Assembly (NCBI GenBank): GCA_964472505.1
Contig: CAYYQW010000015.1
Location: 1-63,675 of the forward strand
Length of the DNA: 63,675 nucleotides
Direction: 5' to 3'
Source of the DNA: JAYEIA01 sp964472505
Lineage (GTDB): Bacteria; Bacteroidota; Bacteroidia; Bacteroidales; JAADGE01
Position 1 is the first letter of the stretch. Each line of letters starts with the position of its first letter. The translations under genes were made by a program, and so were the position numbers. The notes under the pieces were generated by a model, which worked only from the letters and a program-made list of their open reading frames with translations, was not told the DNA's origin and did not search any database. Below, one piece after another: positions 50,653 to 59,239 of the stretch.

Positions 50653-51576
50653 TTATGAGCCGCCTTTTTCCGTGGGTGAAAAAAGGGTAAGTTGTATATG
50701 ATTTAAGTTTTCTTTTGAGGCAGCCTCTATTATTTCAGGTTTGTAATTGGTAATTAAAGCTTCTGTCATCGGCTTTCGATTGCTTTCTTTCGCCCCTATG
50801 TGATAAAAATGCGCTTTATTTAATTTATGGCAATCGGCCCAAACCGTGTCAAGATATTCATTCTTACGGTATTCATTATTATCCCATGTTGAGAGCATAA
50901 ATTTTGCACCGGAACTTACAAGCAATTCATGCAATTTTATTTCATTTTTCTCATCCCAACTGTCATAATAATCAACATGCCTTCCGATATACGGCGGATC
51001 GCAATATATGAAATCATCCTTATCGGCTTCATTTATTGTTTTCTCAAACGACTGACATTTGAACTCCCAATTATTTTGCTCAAACGCCAATTCAAGATAT
51101 TTTATCTGGTTAGTAATTTTTGTGATATAAGCTTTTGCGAAGCGTTCAGGTTTGTGCCCGTAAGGTACATTAAACTTAAATTTTCTGTTGAATCGAATCA
51201 TTCCGTTAAAACAAGAACGGTTCAGGAACAAAAAATCTATCGGTTGCTGTTCGGCATTAAATCTGTCTCTTACATAATTGTAATGCGCTTGCCCTTTTTC
51301 GGATAGTATTTTCCCTTCTTCATAAAGAAATTGCTTTACTTTTGATGAAGTAATCTCTCCGGTTTTTAATTGGTTATAAAATGCGATAGTGTGAGGATTT
51401 GTATCTGCGAACAAAGCATTTTTCCCGGCTATATTAAATCCGACAACTCCTGATCCCATAAAAGGCTCAATCCAACGTGAATTATCCCCAATTTCTGCAT
51501 TTTCTGAAATCCACGAAATAAGCTTTGTTTTTATTCCTTGTATTTTTATGGGCGGAACGTGTACCTTATTTTTCAT
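50653..51576 (-). CDS. D12-class adenine-N6 DNA methyltransferase of an EcoRV-like system
   Basis: The 307-residue Dam/DpnM-type enzyme has the AdoMet motif WIEPFMGSGVVGFNI (39-47 core), LNRSCFNGMIRFN with NVPYG, and the catalytic DPPY at 193-196 (IYCDPPYIGRH). D12 enzymes such as M.EcoRV methylate adenine. The start overlaps the restriction gene end by 11 nt, a standard operon join. Given the partner, the predicted site is GATATC. The pair sits inside the glycan locus between two glycosyltransferase genes and is more AT-rich than these. Confidence 0.85.
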   Translation of the reverse strand: MKNKVHVPPIKIQGIKTKLISWISENAEIGDNSRWIEPFMGSGVVGFNIAGKNALFADTNPHTIAFYNQLKTGEITSSKVKQFLYEEGKILSEKGQAHYNYVRDRFNAEQQPIDFLFLNRSCFNGMIRFNRKFKFNVPYGHKPERFAKAYITKITNQIKYLELAFEQNNWEFKCQSFEKTINEADKDDFIYCDPPYIGRHVDYYDSWDEKNEIKLHELLVSSGAKFMLSTWDNNEYRKNEYLDTVWADCHKLNKAHFYHIGAKESNRKPMTEALITNYKPEIIEAASKENLNHIQLTLFSPTEKGGS

Positions 51577-52432
51577 CTTTATCGTTTTTGGGCTTTAGTT
51601 TTCTTGCTCTCGCATATGCCAAATTTTGGTCTATACCTCTGTATTTCAGAAAATCAGGTAAATTTGTAATTTTCTTTGTGTTACCATCAGAATCTTTAAT
51701 GAATATTTTTCCATAATTCATCCAATAATCATCGAACCAATCTTCTCCAAGATTCTTAAAAACACCATTACCTGCCAATATATCACTAATTTTCTGTATG
51801 CTGCCAATATTCGCAGTATTACCGCTGCCACTTTTATCGCCGGCAATTTTCCACTTTTCTGTGGCAAAAAAAATAAATTTATTTATAACTGCCGGAATAC
51901 GCTCTAATTCATCAAGTTGATAAATCTTTGTTTCAGAGAGTTTATCCAAAACAGCGCGATTGTAGATAATTCCGAGACAATAATGTCCCATATACTCATT
52001 ATAAGGAAACTGAATATTTTTGGATTTGTCCCTTTCGATGAAATATGCCCCGTGAGAACCAAGAGTAAAACCGTTACAATAACCGGGATAATCATTTAAA
52101 ATATAGGTCGTTTTTAAATCTACTGCAAATTTGACTTTTGTATCCGTTTTTGACACAAAGGAAATATCCGGATACCAATTTTGATGTTCAGCAAGAATTA
52201 GCTCATAACCATATTTTTCGGCAAATTCTAAAAACCGCGGAAATAAGTGTATTTCTAATACCTTTGAGACAATTTTTGTGTCAGCGGATATAGTATAAAT
52301 ATTCCGAAAAATATCAATGAAACCTTTAACTGTCCATTGGTTGTTTGTATCGGAGACATATTCTTTTAAAGTATCTGAAAACTCGGCTAATTGCTGCTGA
52401 AATTTTTTCTTTATCTTTTCCTTATTTGTCAT
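51566..52432 (-). CDS. EcoRV-like type II restriction endonuclease
   Basis: The 288-residue protein matches EcoRV in order and motifs as I remember it. QNWYPDISF corresponds to EcoRV QNHYPDFTL, VDLKTTY to IDIKTTY, and KIAGDKSGSGNTANIGSI to VIAGDLAGSGNTTNIGSI. The PD-(D/E)XK residues are D89, D105 and K107. The recognition loop GSGNT at 202-206 is conserved, which predicts recognition of GATATC. EcoRV itself has 245 residues; this one has longer ends. A -7-like box (CAAAGATA, minus TATCTTTG) lies 5 nt upstream of the ATG. Confidence 0.85.
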   Translation of the reverse strand: MTNKEKIKKKFQQQLAEFSDTLKEYVSDTNNQWTVKGFIDIFRNIYTISADTKIVSKVLEIHLFPRFLEFAEKYGYELILAEHQNWYPDISFVSKTDTKVKFAVDLKTTYILNDYPGYCNGFTLGSHGAYFIERDKSKNIQFPYNEYMGHYCLGIIYNRAVLDKLSETKIYQLDELERIPAVINKFIFFATEKWKIAGDKSGSGNTANIGSIQKISDILAGNGVFKNLGEDWFDDYWMNYGKIFIKDSDGNTKKITNLPDFLKYRGIDQNLAYARARKLKPKNDKDEK

Positions 52433-52436
52433 ATTG

Positions 52437-52444
52437 CAAAGATA
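52437..52444 (-). promoter_or_regulatory. Possible -7 box of the restriction gene
   Basis: CAAAGATA reads TATCTTTG on the minus strand and ends 5 nt upstream of the ATG at 52432. This would give an almost leaderless transcript. A -33 element is not clear. Confidence 0.35.
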
Positions 52445-52539
52445 CGAAATTTAATAATCCGGTCGAATTATTTTCCGTTCAGGTAAACTGATAAATTCCA
52501 CACTCCCGGTTCTATTATTTTTCAAAGCTTAAAACTCAA

Positions 52540-53385
52540 TTATCTCAGACGTTTCAAAATTTTTACAGGATAAGCCGCAGCGGCCAAAGCCATAAAAAAA
52601 TATTTCTTAGCCTTGCTTTCGGCTAACATGGATTGTCGGTAGTATTTAAGGTGTAAATAATAAAAGTATTTTTTCAGTTGCGGGCTTTGTGTTCCGAAGA
52701 TTTCATCGCGAGAATCAAAAATCTTACTCAACGATTTATAAGTCATGTTACTTACGGCGCTTCCGGGATGCACGCGCATACGATTCAGCACATCCGGCAG
52801 ATTGGCAAAGCGGTATCCGTCTTTGGCCATGCGGGCAAATAAATCATAATCTTGTCCGGGGACTAAGTTTTTATAATCGTATTTTTGATAAATTTCTGTT
52901 TTGATAATTACCGTAGGTTGCAAAACGCCGTTTTCTCCTTTCTTGAACGTTTCATAAATATTTTTTTCGGGAAAACGTGATTCGTTAAGTTTTTCGCCGG
53001 TTTGTCCGTTAAAATATTCCACATTTCCGCCGCATACATCAATTTCCGGATGATTTTTCATAAACCGGTATTGTTTTTCAATTCTGTCAGGCATCAGAAT
53101 ATCGTCGGGGTCAATCAGTAAAGTGTAGGTAGCCGTGCAGTGCTTTTTGCCTTCGTTTAAAGAAGCCGAACGGCCTATATTTTCTTCGAGCGCAATAAGT
53201 TTTAAGTACGGCAAATGCTTGTATTTTTCAACCATCTCAAGTGAGTTGTCCGGTGAGCCGTCATCAATGAATATCAGCTCTTTGGGTTGAAGGCTTGAAT
53301 TAATAATACTTTGAAAAAAATCATCCAAATAGGGGGCATTGTTGTAATTGCCCGATAGAACGGAAATGTCTGCTTGCGGTTTCAT
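52540..53385 (-). CDS. Family 2 glycosyltransferase
   Basis: The 281-residue GT-A protein has ISVLSGNYNNAPYLDDFFQS, LIFIDDGSPDNSLEMVEKY and the DxD motif D92-P-D94-D95 in LLIDPDDILMPDRIEKQYRF. LVPGQDYDLFARMAKDGY supplies the catalytic-base region (the E/D-D of GT2). A short basic C-terminus (AAYPVKILKRLR) suggests membrane association. It resembles the next gene upstream and may result from an old duplication. It is part of the same minus-strand unit. Sugar specificity is not readable. Confidence 0.85.
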   Translation of the reverse strand: MKPQADISVLSGNYNNAPYLDDFFQSIINSSLQPKELIFIDDGSPDNSLEMVEKYKHLPYLKLIALEENIGRSASLNEGKKHCTATYTLLIDPDDILMPDRIEKQYRFMKNHPEIDVCGGNVEYFNGQTGEKLNESRFPEKNIYETFKKGENGVLQPTVIIKTEIYQKYDYKNLVPGQDYDLFARMAKDGYRFANLPDVLNRMRVHPGSAVSNMTYKSLSKIFDSRDEIFGTQSPQLKKYFYYLHLKYYRQSMLAESKAKKYFFMALAAAAYPVKILKRLR

Positions 53386-53460
53386 AATATTTTAAATTCG
53401 TTCGTTCGTTCTTTTAAGCCATATTATATTACAACCAAAAACATGGCCGGTTTTCAGCTA

Positions 53461-54426
53461 CTACACAAAAAGGCGACTCAAAGGAGATTTTATAAACTTC
53501 GCAAACATAAGCAAATGCAGCGCACGAGCTTTGTAACACACTTTCAGCCACCGATTAAAAACCACTTTGCGCAATATTTTTTTGTCGTACAAATTTACGG
53601 AATCATTGGCTCGGAGAATTTTTAGCATCCACTTCTCATAATTATTCAATTCTTTCTGAGAAGTAATTCTTTCACTGCCTTTCAATTTTAAATGCAAATC
53701 CAATTCTTCATCAGAGGCTCGGATATTAAGCTTTCCCAACTGATAAGCAATAAATTTTTTGGAATTGCGGATATGTTTCTCGCTGCGATTGGACACATTG
53801 CCCGAATGCACCCTGTAATATAAAAGGTATTCCGGCAAATTAGCTACTTTATGTTTCAGCGACACATCAAACCACATTTTGGAATCTTCCACTATATCAA
53901 AACCTTCGCTGTATCCGCCTTCCGGAATGGCTTCTCGACGAATGACGACTGTGGGTTGCACAAAATAATTTCGAAAAAGCATAATGGCCGGAATCTTTTC
54001 GGGCGGAGCCGGCAGTTTCCATTTTTCACCGGTGAGTTGTCCGTTTTCATCAATCCATTTTACCCAAGTGCCGCACATAGCGTAATCCGGATGCTTTTCC
54101 AGAAAATCTGTCTGCTTTTCAAATTTATCGGGCAAAGCAATATCATCGGAGTCAAACATGGCTATATATTTTCCTTCCGCTTCCTTCAAACCGCGATTTC
54201 GCGAATAGACTATGCCTTTGTTTTCAGAATTAACAAAAAGCTTAATTCGCTCATCCTTATATGATTGAATAATTTCAACGGAAGTATCGCTTGAACCGTC
54301 GTCTATTATAATAAATTCAAAATCGCTAAAGCTTTGATTTAAAATGCTCTCTAAGGATTCACGCAAATAATCGGCTCGGTTATAAACCGGCATTACAATA
54401 CTGAGAATCGGCTTATTTTGTTTCAT
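53461..54426 (-). CDS. Family 2 glycosyltransferase, first gene of the polysaccharide locus
   Basis: The 321-residue GT-A protein has LSIVMPVYNRADYLRESLES, FIIIDDGSSDTSVEIIQSY and D92-S-D94-D95 in AMFDSDDIALPDKF, with GFDIVEDSKMWFDVSLKH as the acceptor-base region. The C-terminal 80 residues are helical and basic. It transfers a sugar from a nucleotide donor to the lipid-linked glycan. Its ATG lies about 22 nt from a strong -7 box, making it the promoter-proximal gene of the long minus-strand locus. Confidence 0.86.
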   Translation of the reverse strand: MKQNKPILSIVMPVYNRADYLRESLESILNQSFSDFEFIIIDDGSSDTSVEIIQSYKDERIKLFVNSENKGIVYSRNRGLKEAEGKYIAMFDSDDIALPDKFEKQTDFLEKHPDYAMCGTWVKWIDENGQLTGEKWKLPAPPEKIPAIMLFRNYFVQPTVVIRREAIPEGGYSEGFDIVEDSKMWFDVSLKHKVANLPEYLLYYRVHSGNVSNRSEKHIRNSKKFIAYQLGKLNIRASDEELDLHLKLKGSERITSQKELNNYEKWMLKILRANDSVNLYDKKILRKVVFNRWLKVCYKARALHLLMFAKFIKSPLSRLFV

Positions 54427-54447
54427 GACAATTATTTCAATTTAAAA

Positions 54448-54455
54448 CAAAGATA
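54448..54455 (-). promoter_or_regulatory. Leading -7 box of the polysaccharide locus
   Basis: CAAAGATA reads TATCTTTG on the minus strand, matching TANNTTTG, 21 nt upstream of the first ATG of the locus (54426). It is divergent to a plus-strand TATCTTTG at 54516-54523. A -33 TTTG is not evident. Confidence 0.5.
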
Positions 54456-54515
54456 AAAACTTATGGTAAAAAAGCTTAATTCGATTTTTCAGCTTTTTAC
54501 AAAAGCATTTTTTCT

Positions 54516-54523
54516 TATCTTTG
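54516..54523 (+). promoter_or_regulatory. -7 box of the TPR membrane-protein gene
   Basis: TATCTTTG matches TANNTTTG and lies 29 nt upstream of ATG 54553. It falls inside the longer reading that begins at 54463, supporting the later start. Confidence 0.5.
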
Positions 54524-54552
54524 GAGCGCTTTTCAATATAAAAAAAATTGTT

Positions 54553-55857
54553 ATGGCCATTTCCAAAGATCAGCTTGAAAAATTTATAGAAACCGTTCTG
54601 GAAATAAAAAACTCGAAACGCTCGGTAATTCATGATTCTGAAGACCTTAAAGAAATTGCCTTTGAAATGGGCTTTACCGAAGAGGACTGGAAAGATTATT
54701 TGCGTGAATACCAAAAGCAACTGACAGCCGGCCGTTCGTTTCTGGAACACAAAAACCCCGACGATGCGGCAAGCCACCTTGAAAAAGCCATAAGCCTTAA
54801 CCCCTACGGTTTGGAAGCAAATGCTTTATTGGCTGAAACCTATAAGCAGAAATATCTGAACACAAGAAATAAAACTTATAAACAAAAAGCACTTGATCAA
54901 GCTCGGAAATGTTTGCAAATTGATAACAAGCATGCAGCCTCTTATCAACTTATAACTGAGTTAAAACAAGCCGGCAAGCAAGGCTCCAATAAGCAAATAA
55001 TCATTGTTGCAACTATTATCTTCCTTATTATATCAGCATTTGTTATGTTCTTTACAAAAAGTGACAAAGCACCGGCTCCAAGCGAAGCAGATTACGGAAT
55101 TGTCCGGCAAACACCGACTCCTGTTGAAACAGAAACCCCCGAGCCGGAAATAAAAACAGTTTTCATAAATAACGGTAAATCCGAAGGCTTAACTTTTATT
55201 AACGAGCTTTCGGAATTAAGCAATTACAAGGAATCATATTCATACAAACTTCACGGATTCATTCAACCCGAAGGCATTGAGTTAGAAGCGCTTAAACTTA
55301 AACTTGAAGCGCTTGACAGTGAAGGCCGTATATTGTTCGCAGAATATATTGAACCGGTTCAAAGCCACTACCAAGCCTACCGAAGCGGAGATCTTATTCC
55401 GGTGTATTTTTTAAAATATGCCGAAGGTGAAACGAATCCGGATATTAACACGATCCGATTAAGCGTTCAAACCCTCCGTACAGAAGCTGCAGCGGAGCCA
55501 TATGAAGCATCACGCGCTGTGGATTATATTTGGGCTTACGAACGCCCGGCCAATTATAATGTGGAAATCAAAGAGCGCTACAAATCACTAAGCGGCAACT
55601 ATACCGATAAAGTTTATTGTAAGCTTAGCTTAGAAGCTGAAAACACAGGCAATACAGCCATAAGTACTTTACAGACAGAAATTGAATGGTATAATAAAAA
55701 GGATGAAATTGTGGAGTCAAAAACTGCTTATTTCACCACTTCTTCTTATCCGAAAATACGCCGCGGACAGATGCGCATATATTCAGGAACATGGCTGCTG
55801 CCCATGTCTGCCGATGACTTCAAAAGCTATAAAATAAAAATTACGGATGTTCGCTAA
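54553..55857 (+). CDS. TPR-containing single-pass membrane protein
   Basis: The start was set at ATG 54553 (MAISKDQLEKFIETVLEIKN), giving 434 residues, because a promoter box lies within the longer reading. The N-terminal 140 residues are helical with TPR-like repeats (DAASHLEKAISLNPYGLEAN; ALDQARKCLQIDNKHAASY). One membrane helix follows at about 147-166 (IIIVATIIFLIISAFVMFF), then a proline-rich linker and an extracytoplasmic beta-rich domain with an immunoglobulin-like end (KLSLEAENTGNTAISTLQTE). The function is unknown. It is divergent from the glycan locus, so a link to envelope assembly is possible but unproven. Confidence 0.7.
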   Translation: MAISKDQLEKFIETVLEIKNSKRSVIHDSEDLKEIAFEMGFTEEDWKDYLREYQKQLTAGRSFLEHKNPDDAASHLEKAISLNPYGLEANALLAETYKQKYLNTRNKTYKQKALDQARKCLQIDNKHAASYQLITELKQAGKQGSNKQIIIVATIIFLIISAFVMFFTKSDKAPAPSEADYGIVRQTPTPVETETPEPEIKTVFINNGKSEGLTFINELSELSNYKESYSYKLHGFIQPEGIELEALKLKLEALDSEGRILFAEYIEPVQSHYQAYRSGDLIPVYFLKYAEGETNPDINTIRLSVQTLRTEAAAEPYEASRAVDYIWAYERPANYNVEIKERYKSLSGNYTDKVYCKLSLEAENTGNTAISTLQTEIEWYNKKDEIVESKTAYFTTSSYPKIRRGQMRIYSGTWLLPMSADDFKSYKIKITDVR

Positions 55858-55865
55858 ATCATTCT

Positions 55866-56492
55866 CTACTGCAATTTTGCTTCAAAAAGCACACAATCCG
55901 TACCGCCTTTGATGTCTGAAAACACATTCCGGCCTTCAAAAGTATATGATTTATAAGGTATTCGGCTAACTTCGTGAAAGTCGGGGTGCCGCTCAAAAAT
56001 ATAACGCGAAGTATTTCCGGTGGCTTCTACAAGGATTCTTTTAAATCCTTTTTGAACGGCCAATTCTTGCGATTTTCGAACCATATTGGCAGCAATAGTT
56101 TTACCCTCAAAGGCATGCAATACTCCGCCCATAAAAATATGAAAAAGCTCGCCCTTTTCACAAGAATTATTTTCAAGATACGGCCTGTCAAGCTTCTCAA
56201 GAATATCCATAACCGGATTCATCTTAGGAGTAACAGATTCTATTCCCGGCGGGGGATCGGCACATAGGTCTTCATTGATGACGGCAGCAACAAGCCTGTC
56301 ATCAGCTTTAACTACCAGCGACAGCCCGTCATCGGCAGCTTTGGTTATAAAAACCCCGGCAAACTGCCGGAATTCACCAAAAGAAAGACCCAGACAACTG
56401 ACCATAGGTTCGCTTTTGGCAAAGGTTTGGGCAATGCAATCAGTGGCGTCATTAATATCAGCCGCTGTCAATACTTCATAAGTTAATTTCAT
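55866..56492 (-). CDS. GNAT-like N-acetyltransferase
   Basis: From ATG 56492 (MKLTYEVLTAADINDATDCI) the protein has 208 residues; the longer non-ATG reading is rejected. It shows the GNAT pattern: an acceptor half, then FIMGGVLHAFEGKTIAANMV with RKSQELAVQKGFKRILVEAT, where the CoA-binding loop is degenerate. It resembles the cytoplasmic GNATs that bind aromatic or amine substrates, but I cannot name a family. It faces the TPR gene tail to tail with an 8-bp gap. The substrate is unknown. Confidence 0.6.
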   Translation of the reverse strand: MKLTYEVLTAADINDATDCIAQTFAKSEPMVSCLGLSFGEFRQFAGVFITKAADDGLSLVVKADDRLVAAVINEDLCADPPPGIESVTPKMNPVMDILEKLDRPYLENNSCEKGELFHIFMGGVLHAFEGKTIAANMVRKSQELAVQKGFKRILVEATGNTSRYIFERHPDFHEVSRIPYKSYTFEGRNVFSDIKGGTDCVLFEAKLQ

Positions 56493-56707
56493 AAATTGTT
56501 TTTTTGAAAAACGAATACACACTAAAGTCTTATCACCAAACACCCCATCAAAAATCAGAAGATTGTTTTTGTATTTTCACACAAAAAGCAATTCTGATAT
56601 TAAGATAGGATTGAAAGGGCAGTTGGAGAATGACAAGCCAATATTACTAAAAGTATTCGATAAACACAAAAAAACAAGATTAAATTACTGTTAGAAAAAA
56701 TCTTTTA

Positions 56708-56744
56708 CAAAAAAAGCGACAGAATCTGCAGATTAACTGTCGCT
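56708..56744 (-). terminator. Rho-independent terminator of the STAS-like gene
   Basis: On the minus strand the stem AGCGACAG/CTGTCGCT (56715-56722 with 56737-56744) is followed by a run of seven T (A-run at 56709-56715). It lies 23 nt downstream of the gene stop at 56767. A short inner palindrome (AATCTGCAGATT) extends the hairpin. Confidence 0.85.
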
Positions 56745-56766
56745 AAAAAAAACGGTTACCCAAGAG

Positions 56767-57177
56767 TTATGACAAAAGCCACTCTTTAGCTTCTCCCGGA
56801 TCTTTAAAATACCTGGTTTCGAGTGTGCCTCCTCTGTATTCATCGAAGGTTTGCTCGGCAGAGATGGAAGCAAAAACATCGGGGCTGGTTACAATGGCCA
56901 TTTTGTTGATGCCGAGCTCCAAAATCTTTGGATACACTTCATCTTTGTGCCATGCTTGCAACTCGGGTAAAACACCAAACAAAAAGTTACGCATGTCAAC
57001 CAAAATTCCTTTAAATTCTTCTCCCTTCAACTTCATAACCTCATTGATAAGGTCGGTAAAATCCTTTTTAAAGGTATCCTCTTTATAATTTGAGGAAGCC
57101 GCAAAAAACTCTTCTACCAATAGACCTTTGTCTTTAAGGTGGTCAAGTTGTTGAAATTTACTTTTGTAAACGGACAT
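56767..57177 (-). CDS. STAS/SpoIIAA-like (SEC14-type) domain protein
   Basis: The 136-residue protein resembles the SpoIIAA-like small domain proteins common in Bacteroidota. GILVDMRNFLFGVLPELQAW is the central strand and helix, and MAIVTSPDVFASISAEQTFD plus TRYFKDPGEAKEWLLS form the typical end, where 'F-x-D-x-x-E-A-x-x-W-L' is conserved. The family may bind lipids or nucleotides; its role is unknown. It has its own terminator, so it is probably monocistronic. CAAACGTA at 57257-57264 could be a -7 box (minus TACGTTTG) 80 nt upstream. Confidence 0.7.
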   Translation of the reverse strand: MSVYKSKFQQLDHLKDKGLLVEEFFAASSNYKEDTFKKDFTDLINEVMKLKGEEFKGILVDMRNFLFGVLPELQAWHKDEVYPKILELGINKMAIVTSPDVFASISAEQTFDEYRGGTLETRYFKDPGEAKEWLLS

Positions 57178-57581
57178 AGTTTTGAAATTTAATAGTTTGT
57201 GATAAAAAATTGAAACGCGGAAACTTAAGCAACAAAAAGCGCTCCGGAATTGTCGGCAAACGTATAAGTTTTCAACAAATTAATTTCATTCAGAATACAA
57301 ATAACACTTAGCTCAACATACACTTAGCAACAATCATTCAAAAAACTGTTGGAACATAGATACGGTTTATTGGTTTACACAAAAAGCCCTTTTATCTTTT
57401 TATAAAACAGCCACTATGAAACAAGCCAAAGCAGCTCTGTCCCAAAAACCTAATCGGCTTGAGATATAAGCGTTTGAAACGAGCGAATCATTAAGCCGAA
57501 AGCTTAAACATGTTGGGAAAAATGTTTTTTGAAGCCGGAATAAAGCGTATTTTTACACATTAATACTAAAATACATTTATC
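57178..57581. other. 404-bp intergenic region, divergent
   Basis: This region separates the STAS-like gene (minus) from the DUF1573 lipoprotein gene (plus). Apart from the weak minus -7 box at 57257-57264 I see nothing; short open frames here lack ribosome sites and protein-like composition. Confidence 0.5.
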
Positions 57582-57989
57582 ATGAAAATCATCACTTATC
57601 TGCCGATAATTTTATTACTCACAATCACTACCGGTTGTTCGCAAACCGATAAGGAATCAAAGGGTGAAATGACTTTCAAAGGCTCCCTGACTCATAATTA
57701 CGGACAAATACCCTACGACAGCGACGGCAGCCACAACTTCGTTTTTAAAAATACGGGAAAATCAACTTTAATCATCACCAATGTTGTCTCGAGCTGCGGA
57801 TGCACGGTTCCTTTATATCCGAAAAAGCCCATTGAAAAAGGTGATACCGATACCATACAGGTAGTTTACAACACAAAAGACGTGGGCACCTTTGCCAAAT
57901 CGGTTGTAGTACACTTTACCGGTGAAGACTCGCCCATCATTCTGCGTATTCAGGGTGAGGTGCTTCCGCCTGAAAATTCAAGTTATTAA
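57582..57989 (+). CDS. DUF1573 lipoprotein
   Basis: The 135-residue protein has a lipoprotein signal, MKIITYLPIILLLTITTGC, with the lipobox ending T-T-G-C, so it should be anchored by its N-terminal cysteine. The mature part is a DUF1573 beta domain: HNYGQIPYDSDGSHNFVFKN, TNVVSSCGCTVPLYPKKPIE and DTIQVVYNTKDVGTFAKSV. The C-G-C within SSCGCT is the invariant pair of the family. Its function is unknown; the fold resembles ASH/immunoglobulin-like domains. The aminotransferase gene follows after 46 bp. Confidence 0.9.
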   Translation: MKIITYLPIILLLTITTGCSQTDKESKGEMTFKGSLTHNYGQIPYDSDGSHNFVFKNTGKSTLIITNVVSSCGCTVPLYPKKPIEKGDTDTIQVVYNTKDVGTFAKSVVVHFTGEDSPIILRIQGEVLPPENSSY

Positions 57990-58035
57990 TACCAAATGCA
58001 AATTCCAATTATTAATCATTAAATACCTTTATTAT

Positions 58036-59229
58036 ATGCCCAAATTATCAAACAGAGGAAGCCAAATGCCGGCATCTCCCATACGAAAACTTGTTCCTTA
58101 CGCAGAAGATGCAAAAAAAAGAGGCATTCACGTGCATCATCTCAACATCGGACAACCGGATATTGAAACCCCGCTCGAAGGACTGGAAGCTCTCAGAGAT
58201 TTTAACGTAAAAACTGCCGAATACACACACTCCGCCGGTATTGAATCCTACCGAAAGGGTTTGGCCGCTTATTATAAATCAGTAGATATTCAGGTGAATT
58301 TTGAGGACATTTTAGTTACAACCGGAGGTTCCGAAGCCATATTATTTACCTTTCTAGCGACTTTAAATCCGGGAGACGAAGTTATAATTCCCGAACCCTT
58401 TTACACCAATTACAACGGCTTTGCAAACCAGACCGGAGTAAAAATTGTAGCGGTAAGCTCCAAAATTGAAGACGGATTTGCCCTGCCTCCCATAGCAGAT
58501 TTTGAGAAACTTATCACAAGCAAAACAAAAGCTGTCCTCATCTGCAACCCCAATAACCCGACCGGTTATTTATACTCCAAAGAAGAATTGATGCAACTGC
58601 GCAGTTTAGTCTTAAAGCATAATTTGTATTTGTTTTCGGATGAAGTATATCGCGAATTCTGCTATGACGGCGAAAAACATTATTCGGTGCTTAATTTGGA
58701 AGGTTTAGAAGAAAATGCCGTACTGTTTGATTCAGTATCAAAACGATACAGCGCCTGCGGAGTAAGAATAGGAGCTTTGGTAAGCCGTAATAAAAAAATT
58801 ATTGAAGCGGCTCTAAAATACGGACAAGCTCGGCTCAGCCCGCCACTTTTCGGACAAGTAGTCGGCAAAGCTTCACTTAAAGCCGGCAAAGCATATTTTG
58901 ATTCGGTATATAATGAATATATCAGCCGGCGAGATTTTGTAATTGATGCACTCAATAAAATAGAAGGCGTTTTTGCACCAAAACCCAAAGGTGCATTTTA
59001 CGCAACACTAAGCCTTCCTGTAGATGATGCCGAAGATTTTTGCATTTGGCTGTTGAAAGATTTTGAGTACAAAAAGGAAACCGTAATGTTGGCTCCGGCG
59101 GCCGGATTTTATTCTACCCCGGGAAAAGGAAAAAACCAAGTCCGCTTAGCCTATGTACTTAAAAAAGAGAATCTGTTAAAAGCCGTAACAATTATTGAGA
59201 AAGCTTTGGAAGCTTATAACAGTAAATAA
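58036..59229 (+). CDS. Class I/II PLP aminotransferase, aspartate-aminotransferase-like
   Basis: From ATG 58036 (MPKLSNRGSQMPASPIRKL) the protein has 397 residues; an upstream extension overlaps the DUF1573 gene and is rejected. Motifs: HLNIGQPDIETPLEGLEAL, VTTGGSEAILFTFLATLNPG, ICNPNNPTGYLYSKEELMQL, FSDEVYREFCYDG, the PLP lysine in DSVSKRYSACGVRIG, and VRLAYVLKKENL near the end. It is a fold-type I transaminase of the AspC/AlaT group. The amino acid substrate is not readable. The next gene begins 10 bp downstream, so the two are co-transcribed. Confidence 0.87.
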   Translation: MPKLSNRGSQMPASPIRKLVPYAEDAKKRGIHVHHLNIGQPDIETPLEGLEALRDFNVKTAEYTHSAGIESYRKGLAAYYKSVDIQVNFEDILVTTGGSEAILFTFLATLNPGDEVIIPEPFYTNYNGFANQTGVKIVAVSSKIEDGFALPPIADFEKLITSKTKAVLICNPNNPTGYLYSKEELMQLRSLVLKHNLYLFSDEVYREFCYDGEKHYSVLNLEGLEENAVLFDSVSKRYSACGVRIGALVSRNKKIIEAALKYGQARLSPPLFGQVVGKASLKAGKAYFDSVYNEYISRRDFVIDALNKIEGVFAPKPKGAFYATLSLPVDDAEDFCIWLLKDFEYKKETVMLAPAAGFYSTPGKGKNQVRLAYVLKKENLLKAVTIIEKALEAYNSK

Positions 59230-59239
59230 AAAGGAAATT

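Noticed and set aside
54463..54552. Earlier start of the TPR protein adding a hydrophobic N-terminus
   Set aside because: A promoter -7 box (TATCTTTG) falls inside it, and the later ATG starts the recognisable helical domain.
57417..57470. 17-codon frame before the DUF1573 gene
   Set aside because: No Shine-Dalgarno and no similarity; likely random.
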